Assembly: GCA_026708085.1 (NCBI GenBank)
Contig: JAPOVP010000079.1
Location: forward strand, 45,512 to 109,511
Reading direction: 5' to 3'
DNA length: 64,000 nucleotides
Origin: Caldilineaceae bacterium
GTDB taxonomy: Bacteria > Chloroflexota > Anaerolineae > Caldilineales > Caldilineaceae
Shown: positions 29,456 to 39,293 of the stretch, piece by piece
Numbering within the stretch: position 1 is the first letter of the stretch
Layout: each line of letters starts with the position of its first letter
Notes under the pieces: generated by a model
The model's input: only the letters and a program-made list of their open reading frames with translations
Told to the model about the DNA's origin: nothing
Databases searched by the model: none
Position numbers and translations under genes: made by a program

Positions 29456-30880
29456 ATGCCAACTAAACCACACATAATATACATTCTGTCGGATGAGCAC
29501 TTTGGCGGGGCAATGAGCCACATGGGCGATTCAAATGTGCGCACGCCTAACATGGACCGTCTGGCCGCCGAAGGGGTCAGCTTCGACGGCGCCTACGCCA
29601 ACTGCCCCATTTGCACGCCTTCACGTGGCACGATTTTCTCGGGTCGGCACGCGCATTCAGGGCCGGTTCAGTTTTTCTTTGACGTGTTCAAGGCAAGCGC
29701 GCCGAGCACGGCAACTGCTCTGCGGGCAGCTGGATACCACACGGCCTATTTTGGCAAGTGGCACTGCGGCGTCGTTCACAATCAGGAGCCCCCACTCGTG
29801 AAGGCGGACAGAGATGAGTACACGCGCTGGCCACATCGCACACCGGAATACCACCGCGCCGGTTTCCAAGACTGGTACGGATTCGAGATCAATAACGCTC
29901 CTTTCAAAGGTTTTTACTATCACGAAGATGAGGCCAATCCGCGCAGGATGGAGGGCTATCAGACAGACTTCCTCACCGATCTGGCCATCGATTATTTGCA
30001 GTCTTATAACGGCGACGAGCCGCTCTTTCTCGTTCTCAGCGTTGAGCCGCCACACTTCCCCCTCGAAGCACCGGTGGCGTTCGAGAGATTTGATCCCGCT
30101 GCGCTCTCGACTCCGCCCAGCTTTGCCGACTCGCCGGAGATGCGGGCCCAACTGGCCACCTACTACGCCATGGTCGAAAACCTGGATTGGAATATCGGCC
30201 GCTTGCGTGAGACGTTGGACAGCCTGCCTGAGTTCAGTAGCAACCGGTTGACAGTCTATTTCTCCGACCACGGCGACTATATGGGAACACACGGTGCCAT
30301 CAACCGCAAAGAGAATCCTCACGAAAACTCCATTCGTATCCCCGCAGTTTTTCACTGGCCGGAGCAGATTCCGGCGCAGGGCAGGAGGGATGGCCTGCTA
30401 TTCAGCCTTGTCGACCTGTTCCCGACCACACTCGGCCTGTTGGGGCTGGACATTCCTGCCCACTGCCAGGGACGAGACTTTAGCGGGGCGTTGCGCGGGC
30501 AGCAGGACTTCAAAGGGCCGGATGCAGTCCTCATTGAAATGTCTGGCAATCCTCGCTGGAATCTGGATTTTCTGGACTGGCGCGGGTTGGTGACTTCTCG
30601 CTGGAAGTACGCCTTCTACGAGACTGGGCACGAACGGCTCTTTGACCTCAAGGACGACCCTTATGAGATGAACAATCTGGCTGAAACAGACGTACAGACC
30701 TGTGCGGAGATGCGCACAAAACTGCTGCAGCTCCTTTCGGAGAGCCGCGAACCATATTTCGACGTCCTGATCGAGCACGGTGTGCCCGTTGAAGGCCCAG
30801 CGCTGGACGTGGGCGAAACCAATACCAAGGGCAATTTGGCACCTGTCTGGCCGGACCTCGTGCGCCGTCACCATCCGTGA
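29456..30880 (+). CDS. Sulfatase (type I, formylglycine-dependent)
   Basis: PHIIYILSDEHFGG; CTPSRGTIFSGRH (CxPSR formylglycine motif); TVYFSDHGDYMGTHG. Confidence 0.92.
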   Translation: MPTKPHIIYILSDEHFGGAMSHMGDSNVRTPNMDRLAAEGVSFDGAYANCPICTPSRGTIFSGRHAHSGPVQFFFDVFKASAPSTATALRAAGYHTAYFGKWHCGVVHNQEPPLVKADRDEYTRWPHRTPEYHRAGFQDWYGFEINNAPFKGFYYHEDEANPRRMEGYQTDFLTDLAIDYLQSYNGDEPLFLVLSVEPPHFPLEAPVAFERFDPAALSTPPSFADSPEMRAQLATYYAMVENLDWNIGRLRETLDSLPEFSSNRLTVYFSDHGDYMGTHGAINRKENPHENSIRIPAVFHWPEQIPAQGRRDGLLFSLVDLFPTTLGLLGLDIPAHCQGRDFSGALRGQQDFKGPDAVLIEMSGNPRWNLDFLDWRGLVTSRWKYAFYETGHERLFDLKDDPYEMNNLAETDVQTCAEMRTKLLQLLSESREPYFDVLIEHGVPVEGPALDVGETNTKGNLAPVWPDLVRRHHP

Positions 30881-30893
30881 GCGGTACATCCAG

Positions 30894-31763
30894 ATGGAAC
30901 TCCCTGTTGAACTCCCCTCCTTGCTTGAAGAGTGGAAGACCGCAGAGACTGTAGCCTTTGCCCTCTTGGGAAGTTACGCACGCGGCGATGCCGGACCTCA
31001 CAGTGACGTAGATGTCGTGCGCTTCGTCGATGACGACAAGCGCGAAGACGAAGCCCGGACCTTTTTGGTCGGCGATAGTATAGGCAGAACGAGGGGTAAC
31101 GAGAATGTAGGTGACAGGTACAGTCCCCAACCCTGGCTTGTCGTACGCAGCACAGTCACCCCCAACCAGGTGGAGAGCTGGTTTTCTGAGCCTGGGCAAG
31201 CGGTGAATATTATTGTCGGTCTTCGCGACGGCCGTGCACTATGGGATCCCCATGGTCTTTTTGCGGCCATTCAGCAGCGCGCAGAGGAGTTCAAGTGGAC
31301 GGAGACACTACAGGACAAGGCTGACCATCTGGCTGGCAAAGAGCTGGTAGGCTGGATCGAAGAGGCTCATAAAGGGTTGGAAGGACTGCAGCGAAATGAC
31401 ACTGGGCGCCTGCTGAACGCTCGCTTCGGTTTGTCCTGGGGACTTGCCTGGGTGATGCGGCTGCACAGGGGTGTATTTGCTACCAGCGACAATACTTTCT
31501 TCAGCGATGTTATCAAAGAAGTGGGTCCAGAGACCAGGTGGGCCAAGCTCTTGCACCAGGCATTTGGCATTCCGACCGGGGCTGAAAATGACTCCTATTC
31601 ATTGCGCGAGGAAGTAACGTCCGGCCTGTTGCTTTACTGCGAGACCTTCTCACTCTTGAAAGAATCGTTGCCCCTGGACGACGTCCTTCTCATCGAAGCT
31701 ACGGTTCAGCGCATTCACCGCGAACTGGAACGGGAAGCTATGGCCGCCGATGAAGGTCTATGA
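30894..31763 (+). CDS. Nucleotidyltransferase-domain protein with helical C-terminal region
   Basis: FALLGSYARGDAGPHSDVDVVRFVDD (GS-x10-DxD motif); ATG at 30894, 13 nt after sulfatase stop. Confidence 0.75.
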   Translation: MELPVELPSLLEEWKTAETVAFALLGSYARGDAGPHSDVDVVRFVDDDKREDEARTFLVGDSIGRTRGNENVGDRYSPQPWLVVRSTVTPNQVESWFSEPGQAVNIIVGLRDGRALWDPHGLFAAIQQRAEEFKWTETLQDKADHLAGKELVGWIEEAHKGLEGLQRNDTGRLLNARFGLSWGLAWVMRLHRGVFATSDNTFFSDVIKEVGPETRWAKLLHQAFGIPTGAENDSYSLREEVTSGLLLYCETFSLLKESLPLDDVLLIEATVQRIHRELEREAMAADEGL

Positions 31764-32056
31764 GGTCCGACAAATTGGAGCGAATAGCAGCGGTTGAGCC
31801 TGCAGTAGTGGTTGCGTCAAGCACTCTAATTTCGGTAAACTATGCGGCAAGAAGGCGTACTCTCTCCGTTTCGCCCAAGTGAGCGCCAATGACTTATGCA
31901 ATTGAAACAGAAGAACAATGAAAGTGTCGCTACTACGGCGGCTCAATGGAATTCTGCTGCAGAGGACGGAAGCGCCAAGCTTGCAGCCAGCACGTGCCAG
32001 TGCCTACGATCCCGAGAAGTGCGAACCCGATACAAGCGCCTAAAGGAGATGAACAA

Positions 32057-32845
32057 ATGCTGACTCAAGGACAGGTCGACTTCTATCACGCACACGGTTA
32101 CCTCCGCATTCCTGAGGTGTTCACGCCAGAGGAGACAGACCAACTGTCGAAAGAGATGGACCGCCTTGTCGAAGACTGGGCGTTTACGAGCCCTGGTTGG
32201 AATGGCCCGTGGCGCCTGGCGTATATGGACCCGGAGACAGAGAAGAAGTCCAAATTGACCGCGATGCACGATTTGCATTTCTATTCGGTCGCTTGGATGA
32301 GGGCTGCTACGAATGGCAGGCTCGCCAAGGCGCTCAGTCAGCTTCTGGGCAGCAACGTAGAGCTGCACCACACCACCATGCACATCAAGCCCCCTCAGAC
32401 CGGTCATCCGTTCCCCATGCACCAGGACAACCCGTTCTACGGCCATCAGGACGGCCGATTCATTGATGTGCTGGTGCATCTGGATGACACCTTCCACGAG
32501 AACGGTGAGATTCGCTTTCTGGACGGCTCCCACAAAATGGGCCATCTTGATCACATCACGGAGACCGAAGAAGGGCCTTGCTCTCCCCACTTGCCCACTG
32601 ACCAGTTCCACTTGGAAGATACAGTCGCGGTGCCAGCCAAGGCAGGCGATGTCGTCCTGTTCTGCATTGATACGGTGCACGGGTCGTACATTAACCAGAC
32701 AAAGAAACCTCGGCGGCTGGTGCGCATGGGCTACCGCGACCCGCAGAATCGACAGGAGTACGGCCAAAGCATGGGACGACCAGGCGTGATGGTGAGCGGA
32801 TACCGTGAGCGGAAAGAAGGAGACGAACTGCTGCCGATTGCATAG
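32057..32845 (+). CDS. Phytanoyl-CoA dioxygenase (PhyH) family protein, tandem paralog A
   Basis: MLTQGQVDFYHAHGYLRIPEVFTPEETDQLSKEMDRLV; HPFPMHQDNPFYGHQDG; RFLDGSHKMGH. Confidence 0.9.
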   Translation: MLTQGQVDFYHAHGYLRIPEVFTPEETDQLSKEMDRLVEDWAFTSPGWNGPWRLAYMDPETEKKSKLTAMHDLHFYSVAWMRAATNGRLAKALSQLLGSNVELHHTTMHIKPPQTGHPFPMHQDNPFYGHQDGRFIDVLVHLDDTFHENGEIRFLDGSHKMGHLDHITETEEGPCSPHLPTDQFHLEDTVAVPAKAGDVVLFCIDTVHGSYINQTKKPRRLVRMGYRDPQNRQEYGQSMGRPGVMVSGYRERKEGDELLPIA

Positions 32846-32979
32846 GACTGGCGCGAATTCGTACTTTCTCCATTGGGGGCGGGAGTGAGGCCCTCATTCT
32901 CTGGGCGGGATTTGAAAGGAACTTGGAGCCGCGCTCTGGAGGGCCGCATTTTCGCATCTATCGTAAAGGAGACAAACCG

Positions 32980-33780
32980 ATGCTCACGCAAACACAGATC
33001 GATTCCTATCACAAACACGGTTTTTTGCGAATTCCGCACCTGTTCACCCCTGAAGAGACCGCAGAGCTTTCCGAAGAGTTGGACCGGCTGGTCGAAGACT
33101 GGGCATTCACCAATCCCGGCTGGTCCGGACCCTGGCGCCAAGCCTATATGGACCCGGAAACCGAAAAGAGGTCCAAGTTGACAGCGATGCAGGACCTGCA
33201 CTATTACTCGGTAGCCTGGATGCGGGCGGCGACGAATCCCAAGCTCGCCGAGGCCCTGAGCGACTTACTGGGCCCCAATGTAGAGCTGCACCATACCACC
33301 CTCCACATCAAACCTCCGCAGACAGGGCATCCATTCCCACTGCACCAGGACAACCCGTTCTATCCACATCAGGATGGTCGCTTCATTGACGTCCTGGTAC
33401 ACCTGGACGATACCTTTCACGAAAACGGGGAGATCCGCTTCCTGGATGGCTCGCACAAGTTGGGCCACCTTGAACACATTACAGAGACAGAGGACGGCCC
33501 CTGCTCGCCTCATCTGCCCACTGACAAGTTTTACCTCGAAGATACCGTGGCCGTTCCGGCGAAGGCCGGCGATGTAGTTGTCTTCTGCATCGATACGATT
33601 CACGGCTCCTACATCAATCAGACAAAAAAGCCCCGCCGGCTCGTGCGTATGGGATACCGCGATCCGCAAAACCGAGAGGTTGCCGGCCAGAGAGTTGAAC
33701 GGGCCGGTATGATCGTCAGCGGTTATCGCGAGCGCCAAGAGGGCGATGAACCGTGGCCGACGAAGGCTGCCAACACGTAG
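32980..33780 (+). CDS. Phytanoyl-CoA dioxygenase (PhyH) family protein, tandem paralog B
   Basis: MLTQTQIDSYHKHGFLRIPHLFTPEETAELSEELDRLV; highly similar to the preceding ORF. Confidence 0.9.
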   Translation: MLTQTQIDSYHKHGFLRIPHLFTPEETAELSEELDRLVEDWAFTNPGWSGPWRQAYMDPETEKRSKLTAMQDLHYYSVAWMRAATNPKLAEALSDLLGPNVELHHTTLHIKPPQTGHPFPLHQDNPFYPHQDGRFIDVLVHLDDTFHENGEIRFLDGSHKLGHLEHITETEDGPCSPHLPTDKFYLEDTVAVPAKAGDVVVFCIDTIHGSYINQTKKPRRLVRMGYRDPQNREVAGQRVERAGMIVSGYRERQEGDEPWPTKAANT

Positions 33781-33816
33781 TCCTGTGGGCGCGAAACTTC
33801 GGAGAGTGGTTGCCGC

Positions 33817-35346
33817 GTGATCTATGACACCCTAATCGTTGGCTCTGGGTCGGCGGGAAACATTCTGGCTGCCCGTCTGACAGAAGACTCAACCCGGCAG
33901 CTGCTTCTGCTTGAAGCAGGCCCGGATTACCCTACGAGGGAGAGCCTGCCAGCTGACATTCGGCTGGGCTACGGTACACCGTCCGGAATTATCGCTCAGA
34001 GCCATGACTGGGGTTACACAGGGTTGGCTTCACAGAGGCGCGACGACATGCCCGTCCCCCGGGGCAGAGTTGTAGGCGGATCCAGCGCGGTAAATGCGCA
34101 AATCTTCTTGCGCGGGATACCGGAAGACTTCGTAGCATGGGCTGAAATGGGCAACGACAGGTGGAGCTTCGAACAGGTACTGCCCTACTACTGCAAACTT
34201 GAAAACGACTACGACTTTGGCTCGGCGGAACATCACGGTTGCGATGGGCCTATCGGCGTTCGCAGGTATCCTGAAGAAGAGTGGGGACCTGATCAGCGGG
34301 CCTGGGCTGAGGCTTGCCGTCAGGCCGGTTTCCCGGAGTGTCCGGACGCAAACTTGCCCGGATCAACCGGTATAGGACCCTTCCCCCTCAACAACATCGC
34401 GGGCGTGCGCCAGAGCACGGCTGTGACCTACTTGGCCCAAGCCAGGGGCCGCCCCAATCTCCATGTTCTAGCCGACTGCACGACTCGTCGGATACTGCTG
34501 GAAAGAGGGAGGGCAGTTGGCGTAGAAGTGGAGCGGGACGGCCAGGTGGAAGATTTCCGGGCGGAAGAGATTGTGCTCTGCGCCGGCGCGATCGGCACAC
34601 CGCAGATCATGATGCTGTCCGGAATCGGACCGGCGCCGCATCTGCAGGAAGTTGGAGTGACTGTCAGTCACCACCTGCCCGGAGTGGGAGGCAACCTACG
34701 AGACCACCCAACGGTAAACTTGAACTGGGAACTGCTATTCCAACCGTCAGGGCTCTTTCACTGGCACCAGGCCGGTTTGCGCTACACGGCCGATGGCTCG
34801 GTTGTGACCAACGATATGATCGTCTACATAGCGGCCGTGCCGGAAACCTGGGGCGACTCCGGCAGTTTTCTGTTCGCTCGTCCGACTGTAAATCTAGCGG
34901 TTGGAGCAGGGGAGTTGCGATTGCGCAGCAACAGCATTGGGGACCAGCCCTTGCTCGACTACCGTTACTACGAGGAACGGTTCGACCGCGAGCGCCAACG
35001 GGAAGCGATCAGGCTTTGTACCGAACTGATCGAAGAGCATCCAGCATTTCGCGGGATCCGCGGAAGCGTTCTGGATGGTCCAGAGGACGCATTACATGAT
35101 GACGCGGCCCTGGATCGCTGGATTCTTGCCAATGCCGACACCGGTCACCATACGTCAAGTACCTGCAAGATGGGGCTGCCTACCGATCCGCTGGCTGTTG
35201 CAGACCAGTCAGGCCGTGTGTTGGGTATTGAAGGCCTGCGAATCGTCGACGCGTCGTTGATGCCGGACAGCGTGCGCGCGAACATCAACGCAACAGTTAT
35301 GATGATGGCCGAGAAAATTGCCGCGGAGATGGCCGGAGAGAACTGA
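33817..35346 (+). CDS. GMC-family FAD-dependent oxidoreductase
   Basis: YDTLIVGSGSAGNILAARL; PRGRVVGGSSAVNAQIFLRG; GAIGTPQIMMLSGIGP; C-terminal HHTSSTCKMG. Confidence 0.92.
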   Translation: MIYDTLIVGSGSAGNILAARLTEDSTRQLLLLEAGPDYPTRESLPADIRLGYGTPSGIIAQSHDWGYTGLASQRRDDMPVPRGRVVGGSSAVNAQIFLRGIPEDFVAWAEMGNDRWSFEQVLPYYCKLENDYDFGSAEHHGCDGPIGVRRYPEEEWGPDQRAWAEACRQAGFPECPDANLPGSTGIGPFPLNNIAGVRQSTAVTYLAQARGRPNLHVLADCTTRRILLERGRAVGVEVERDGQVEDFRAEEIVLCAGAIGTPQIMMLSGIGPAPHLQEVGVTVSHHLPGVGGNLRDHPTVNLNWELLFQPSGLFHWHQAGLRYTADGSVVTNDMIVYIAAVPETWGDSGSFLFARPTVNLAVGAGELRLRSNSIGDQPLLDYRYYEERFDRERQREAIRLCTELIEEHPAFRGIRGSVLDGPEDALHDDAALDRWILANADTGHHTSSTCKMGLPTDPLAVADQSGRVLGIEGLRIVDASLMPDSVRANINATVMMMAEKIAAEMAGEN

Positions 35347-35445
35347 GGGCTGAATAAGGTTTCTCTTAGGCCGGAAGTCGATTTCCGGTTGCCTCGTTCG
35401 GTCCCGACCGTTCCATCTCCAAAGGAACAGAATGGAGCTACAGAC

Positions 35446-36453
35446 ATGACCTGCCGTATTGTCATTACCGACTACGCGTGGCCGAATCTAGACATAGAGA
35501 AGGAGGTCCTGTCTTCTGTTGGGGGCGAGATCATGGTGGCCGGAGAGGGTACGCCCAGCGAGATCATTGCGCTTGCCCCGCAAGCAGACGCCATCCTGAC
35601 ATGTTGGAAGGATGTACCGGCCGAGGCGCTGGATATCGCACCTAACTGCAGTGTGGTCAGCCGCTATGGCATCGGGCTGGACAACATTCCAATTGAGCGC
35701 GCCACCGAACTAGGCATGCTGGTGACCAATGTTCCTGATTTCTGCTTGGAGGAGGTGTCCGACCACGTCATGGCCCTTCTACTAGCGACTGCGCGTCAAC
35801 TCTTGCCATTGGCGCGCACGCCTGATCGCAGCGGATGGACACGTGAGACTCCCCGCCCTATTCCGCGAGTGAGCGGCCAGACTCTGGGGCTCATCGGCCT
35901 TGGAAACATCGCTCGCGCTCTTGTTCCCAAGGCCCTAGGGTTCGGACTACGGGTAATTGCGTTTACGCCGCGGCTTCGACCCGAAGACGCGCCGGACGGG
36001 ATTGAGGTGACCAACGATCTTGGGCAGATGCTCGCCGAGTCTGACTATGTTTCAATTCATTGTCCGCTCACCGAGGAAACGGCGCATATCATAGATGATG
36101 CCGCAATCGCGCAGATGAAGCGATCAGCAGTGCTGATCAACACGAGCCGGGGTGGTGTCATCGACGAGAAGGCGCTGATCGGCGCGCTCCAGGAAGGGCG
36201 CATCGCGGGGGCGGCTCTCGATGTCACAGATCCTGAACCGCCGGCAGCAGATAATCCTCTTTTGTCTCTTGAAAATGTAATCGTGACGCCACATGCCGCG
36301 TTCTATTCGGTAGCGGCCACGGCAGAACTGGCGCGCAAGGCGGCGGAAAACGTTGTCACCGTTCTCCGAGGCGGAGTTCCTAAGAATCTAGTAAATGCGG
36401 AGGTGCTGGACAGAGGGAACTGCCGTTTGCCCAACCAGGCGGGTGTACAGTAA
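35446..36453 (+). CDS. D-2-hydroxyacid / phosphoglycerate dehydrogenase family protein
   Basis: LGLIGLGNIARALVPKALGFG; CPLTEETAHIIDDAAIAQMKRSAVLINTSRGGVIDEKALI. Confidence 0.9.
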   Translation: MTCRIVITDYAWPNLDIEKEVLSSVGGEIMVAGEGTPSEIIALAPQADAILTCWKDVPAEALDIAPNCSVVSRYGIGLDNIPIERATELGMLVTNVPDFCLEEVSDHVMALLLATARQLLPLARTPDRSGWTRETPRPIPRVSGQTLGLIGLGNIARALVPKALGFGLRVIAFTPRLRPEDAPDGIEVTNDLGQMLAESDYVSIHCPLTEETAHIIDDAAIAQMKRSAVLINTSRGGVIDEKALIGALQEGRIAGAALDVTDPEPPAADNPLLSLENVIVTPHAAFYSVAATAELARKAAENVVTVLRGGVPKNLVNAEVLDRGNCRLPNQAGVQ

Positions 36454-36463
36454 GGACTATCCA

Positions 36464-38374
36464 CTACCGGATATCGGAGGCAACCTCTTTTTCGAGATCG
36501 AGCTTGTCCAGTTCAGGAAACTGGAGCACTTCCAAGAAAGAATCGTTGAAATCGCCTCGCCCGGACAGTTCATGGTACTCCACGATCTGTGGCAGCGATC
36601 GAGCTACCTGCCGCTCGCGGAATGAGAGCAGCGCGATTTTTGCGCCCTCGCCGGCCGCGTTGCCTACGGCTTTAATTCTTTCAACGGGAACGGGCGGCAC
36701 AAGCCCGATGATACGGGCGCTCTGGGGATTGATGTAGCTGCCAAAAGAACCGGCCAGGAATATTTCGACAAGCTCATCTGCCTCGACGCCCAACTCCTGC
36801 ATCACCACTTCGATGCCCCCGGCGATCGAACCCTTGGCAAACTGAAGTTCGCGCACATCCCGCTGCGTCAGAACAATCGACTTGCCGCTACCAGACTCTT
36901 CCGCCCACGCGAGGACAAATGAGCGCCTTCCCTCTTCGTCGGCTATAATCCGCCGCGCCAGTTCGGGAGACACGATTTCGGTCGCCTCTTCTGCCTTTAC
37001 AAAACGGCCCGATGGCAGCATCAGACCGGTAAGACGGAGTTGAGCTACAGCATCCAGCAGGCCGGAACCGCAGAGACCGACCGGAGGCACATCTCCGATC
37101 ACCTGTAGCTCTATTCCCTCGGGGCCGATGGTCACGGCTTCAATTGCGCCGGTACTGGCACGCATGCCGTCCTGGATCTGGGCCCCCTCAAACGCCGGGC
37201 CGGCGGGCGCGGCCGTTGCCACTGTGCGAGAGGCTGAACCCAAGATAATCTCGCCGTTAGTACCTACGTCGACTAGCAGACGAACGCCTTCATTCTGCGC
37301 CAAGCCGGTGGCGAGCAGGCCCGCGACAAGGTCAGCTCCTACGTATGCGCCGAGATAGGGGAGGCAATGCACCTGGGCTTGCGGCAAGATATTAAGGCCA
37401 ACCTCTTGCGCCGATGCTTGAACCATGTCCTCGACAGCGGGGATAAAGGGTTCGAGACCTATGGGTTCCGGGTCGATGCCCAAGAACAGGTGCTGCATCG
37501 TAGCGTTGCCAGCGGTCACGACTTCATACACTTCGTGAGGCCCCACTCCGCCCTCATCCAAGAGTTGTGTGATGAGGCCATTTAGCGTGCGAAGGATGAC
37601 TCCATTCAGTTCGGACAGTCCATCTTCATGGAGCATCGTATAGCTGATTCTCGAAATTACGTCGGCCCCCTGAACGGCCTGGCCGTTAAGCGCGGATTGG
37701 ACTGCAACCGGTGCACCGCTGTTGAGATCGATCAGCATGCCGACGACAGTCGTAGTCCCTATATCGAAGGCGAGCCCGAAAATACGGTCGCTGGTATCGC
37801 CTCCTTCAACGCTGACCAGCTCGTGGCCGACCACTACCGCGGTAATGTGCCAGTCGGCGCGCCGCAAAACAGCAGGCAGCTGACGAAGCAAATTGAGCGA
37901 GGCTTCGACCGCATACCCTTCCGGCTCGAGCGCGTCGCGAATGCGGCTGAAGTCGCTGCGCTGGTCTTCGAGCGTGGGAGGCGTTAAGGTCAGAGGAATC
38001 TTGTAGACGTTGGGATTCAAAATGACATGGCGGTCAAATCCCATCAACGCAGCTTTGGGGTTGCCCATCAGGCGAGGAACGAGGCAGATGACGTCGGAGT
38101 TCGCCTCACTGCGGCACGAGAGCCGCCAGCCGTCGGCCAATTCTTCTTCGGTGAAAATCCTGCGGTCAGCCGCAGTGGCACCGTTGTTGCCGCGGAGGAT
38201 GCGGACCTTGCATTTGCCGCAGGTCCCCTTGGCGCCGCAGGTGCTGTCGATGGGCAGGCCGATCCAGTTGGCGGCGTTGAATATCGTCATGCCGGGTGGC
38301 ACGCGGGTCACCTTGTCGTGGGGGCGAAACTCGATGGAGACCTTTGTCGTGCCAGAGGGCGCAGTGGTTGTCAT
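36464..38374 (-). CDS. ASKHA-domain corrinoid activation protein (RACo/RamA-like) with N-terminal 2Fe-2S domain
   Basis: CGAKGTCGKCKVRILRG ferredoxin-like motif; FGLAFDIGTTTVVGMLIDL and LVDVGTNGEIILG ASKHA motifs. Confidence 0.85.
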   Translation of the reverse strand: MTTTAPSGTTKVSIEFRPHDKVTRVPPGMTIFNAANWIGLPIDSTCGAKGTCGKCKVRILRGNNGATAADRRIFTEEELADGWRLSCRSEANSDVICLVPRLMGNPKAALMGFDRHVILNPNVYKIPLTLTPPTLEDQRSDFSRIRDALEPEGYAVEASLNLLRQLPAVLRRADWHITAVVVGHELVSVEGGDTSDRIFGLAFDIGTTTVVGMLIDLNSGAPVAVQSALNGQAVQGADVISRISYTMLHEDGLSELNGVILRTLNGLITQLLDEGGVGPHEVYEVVTAGNATMQHLFLGIDPEPIGLEPFIPAVEDMVQASAQEVGLNILPQAQVHCLPYLGAYVGADLVAGLLATGLAQNEGVRLLVDVGTNGEIILGSASRTVATAAPAGPAFEGAQIQDGMRASTGAIEAVTIGPEGIELQVIGDVPPVGLCGSGLLDAVAQLRLTGLMLPSGRFVKAEEATEIVSPELARRIIADEEGRRSFVLAWAEESGSGKSIVLTQRDVRELQFAKGSIAGGIEVVMQELGVEADELVEIFLAGSFGSYINPQSARIIGLVPPVPVERIKAVGNAAGEGAKIALLSFRERQVARSLPQIVEYHELSGRGDFNDSFLEVLQFPELDKLDLEKEVASDIR

Positions 38375-38417
38375 TGGAGCGAACGCAAATGCATGTCCGT
38401 AAGCAACAGATCGAAGG

Positions 38418-39287
38418 CTAACCCGATGCTGGCTGGCCCTTTCGTTCCGATCGAAATGCCTGAATCAGGTTTCCCGCATAGGCGTCGTGCCCCATCAGCA
38501 GGTCGGCGGCGTAGATCGTGTGCCGGATTTCGGCCTCCAGAGGATTGGTGATGGCTGAGGTCAGTCCAGCCGCGATCGCCATCGACAGGAACGCAGCATT
38601 GACCGTGGGACGCCATGGCAGGCCGAATGAAATGTTGCTGGCCCCGCAAGTCATATTGACGCCAAGGTTCTCGCGAATCAGGCGGATGGTTTCCAGCGTG
38701 ATAAGAGCGGCGTTGTCATCGGCGCTGACGGTCAGGGCCAGTGGGTCGATAATCACGTCTTCCGGCGGTATTCCGTGGTCCGCGGCTCGCTCTACGATTT
38801 GTGTTGCGATTTGAAGCCGTTCCTGCGGATCGTTGGAGATTCCGGTATCGTCATTGGCGACGCCGACGACAGCCGCGCCGTACTTCTTAACCAGAGGCAG
38901 TACTGTCTCCAGCCTTTCCTCCTCGTAGGTGACAGAATTGACCAGGGCCTTGCCTTGATAAACGGCAAGGCCTTCCTCCAGGGCTTCAACTACTGATGAG
39001 TCGATCGAGACAGGCACGTCCACAATCTCCTGAACGGCCTGAATCGCTTGACGGAGGATTGCCGGTTCGACTCCGTCCACAGGAACGCCAGCGTTCACGT
39101 CGAGCACATGTGCTTGCGCCTCTACCTGCCGGCGCGCGTCACGACAGACCATTGTCATATCGCGTTCGATCATCTGCTTAGTGAGGACTTTACGGCCAGT
39201 GGGGTTTATGCGTTCGCCGATGATTACAAAGGGGTGGTCGGGGCCTATTACTACAGTCTGCTTGGCGGAGGAGATCACTGTGTTCAT
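38418..39287 (-). CDS. Methyltetrahydrofolate:corrinoid methyltransferase-like (DHPS/MeTr fold) protein
   Basis: FVIIGERINPTGRKVLTKQM; HVLDVNAGVPVDGVEP; VSIDSSVVEALEEGL; TCGASNISFGLPWRP. Confidence 0.88.
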   Translation of the reverse strand: MNTVISSAKQTVVIGPDHPFVIIGERINPTGRKVLTKQMIERDMTMVCRDARRQVEAQAHVLDVNAGVPVDGVEPAILRQAIQAVQEIVDVPVSIDSSVVEALEEGLAVYQGKALVNSVTYEEERLETVLPLVKKYGAAVVGVANDDTGISNDPQERLQIATQIVERAADHGIPPEDVIIDPLALTVSADDNAALITLETIRLIRENLGVNMTCGASNISFGLPWRPTVNAAFLSMAIAAGLTSAITNPLEAEIRHTIYAADLLMGHDAYAGNLIQAFRSERKGQPASG

Positions 39288-39293
39288 GTAGGG

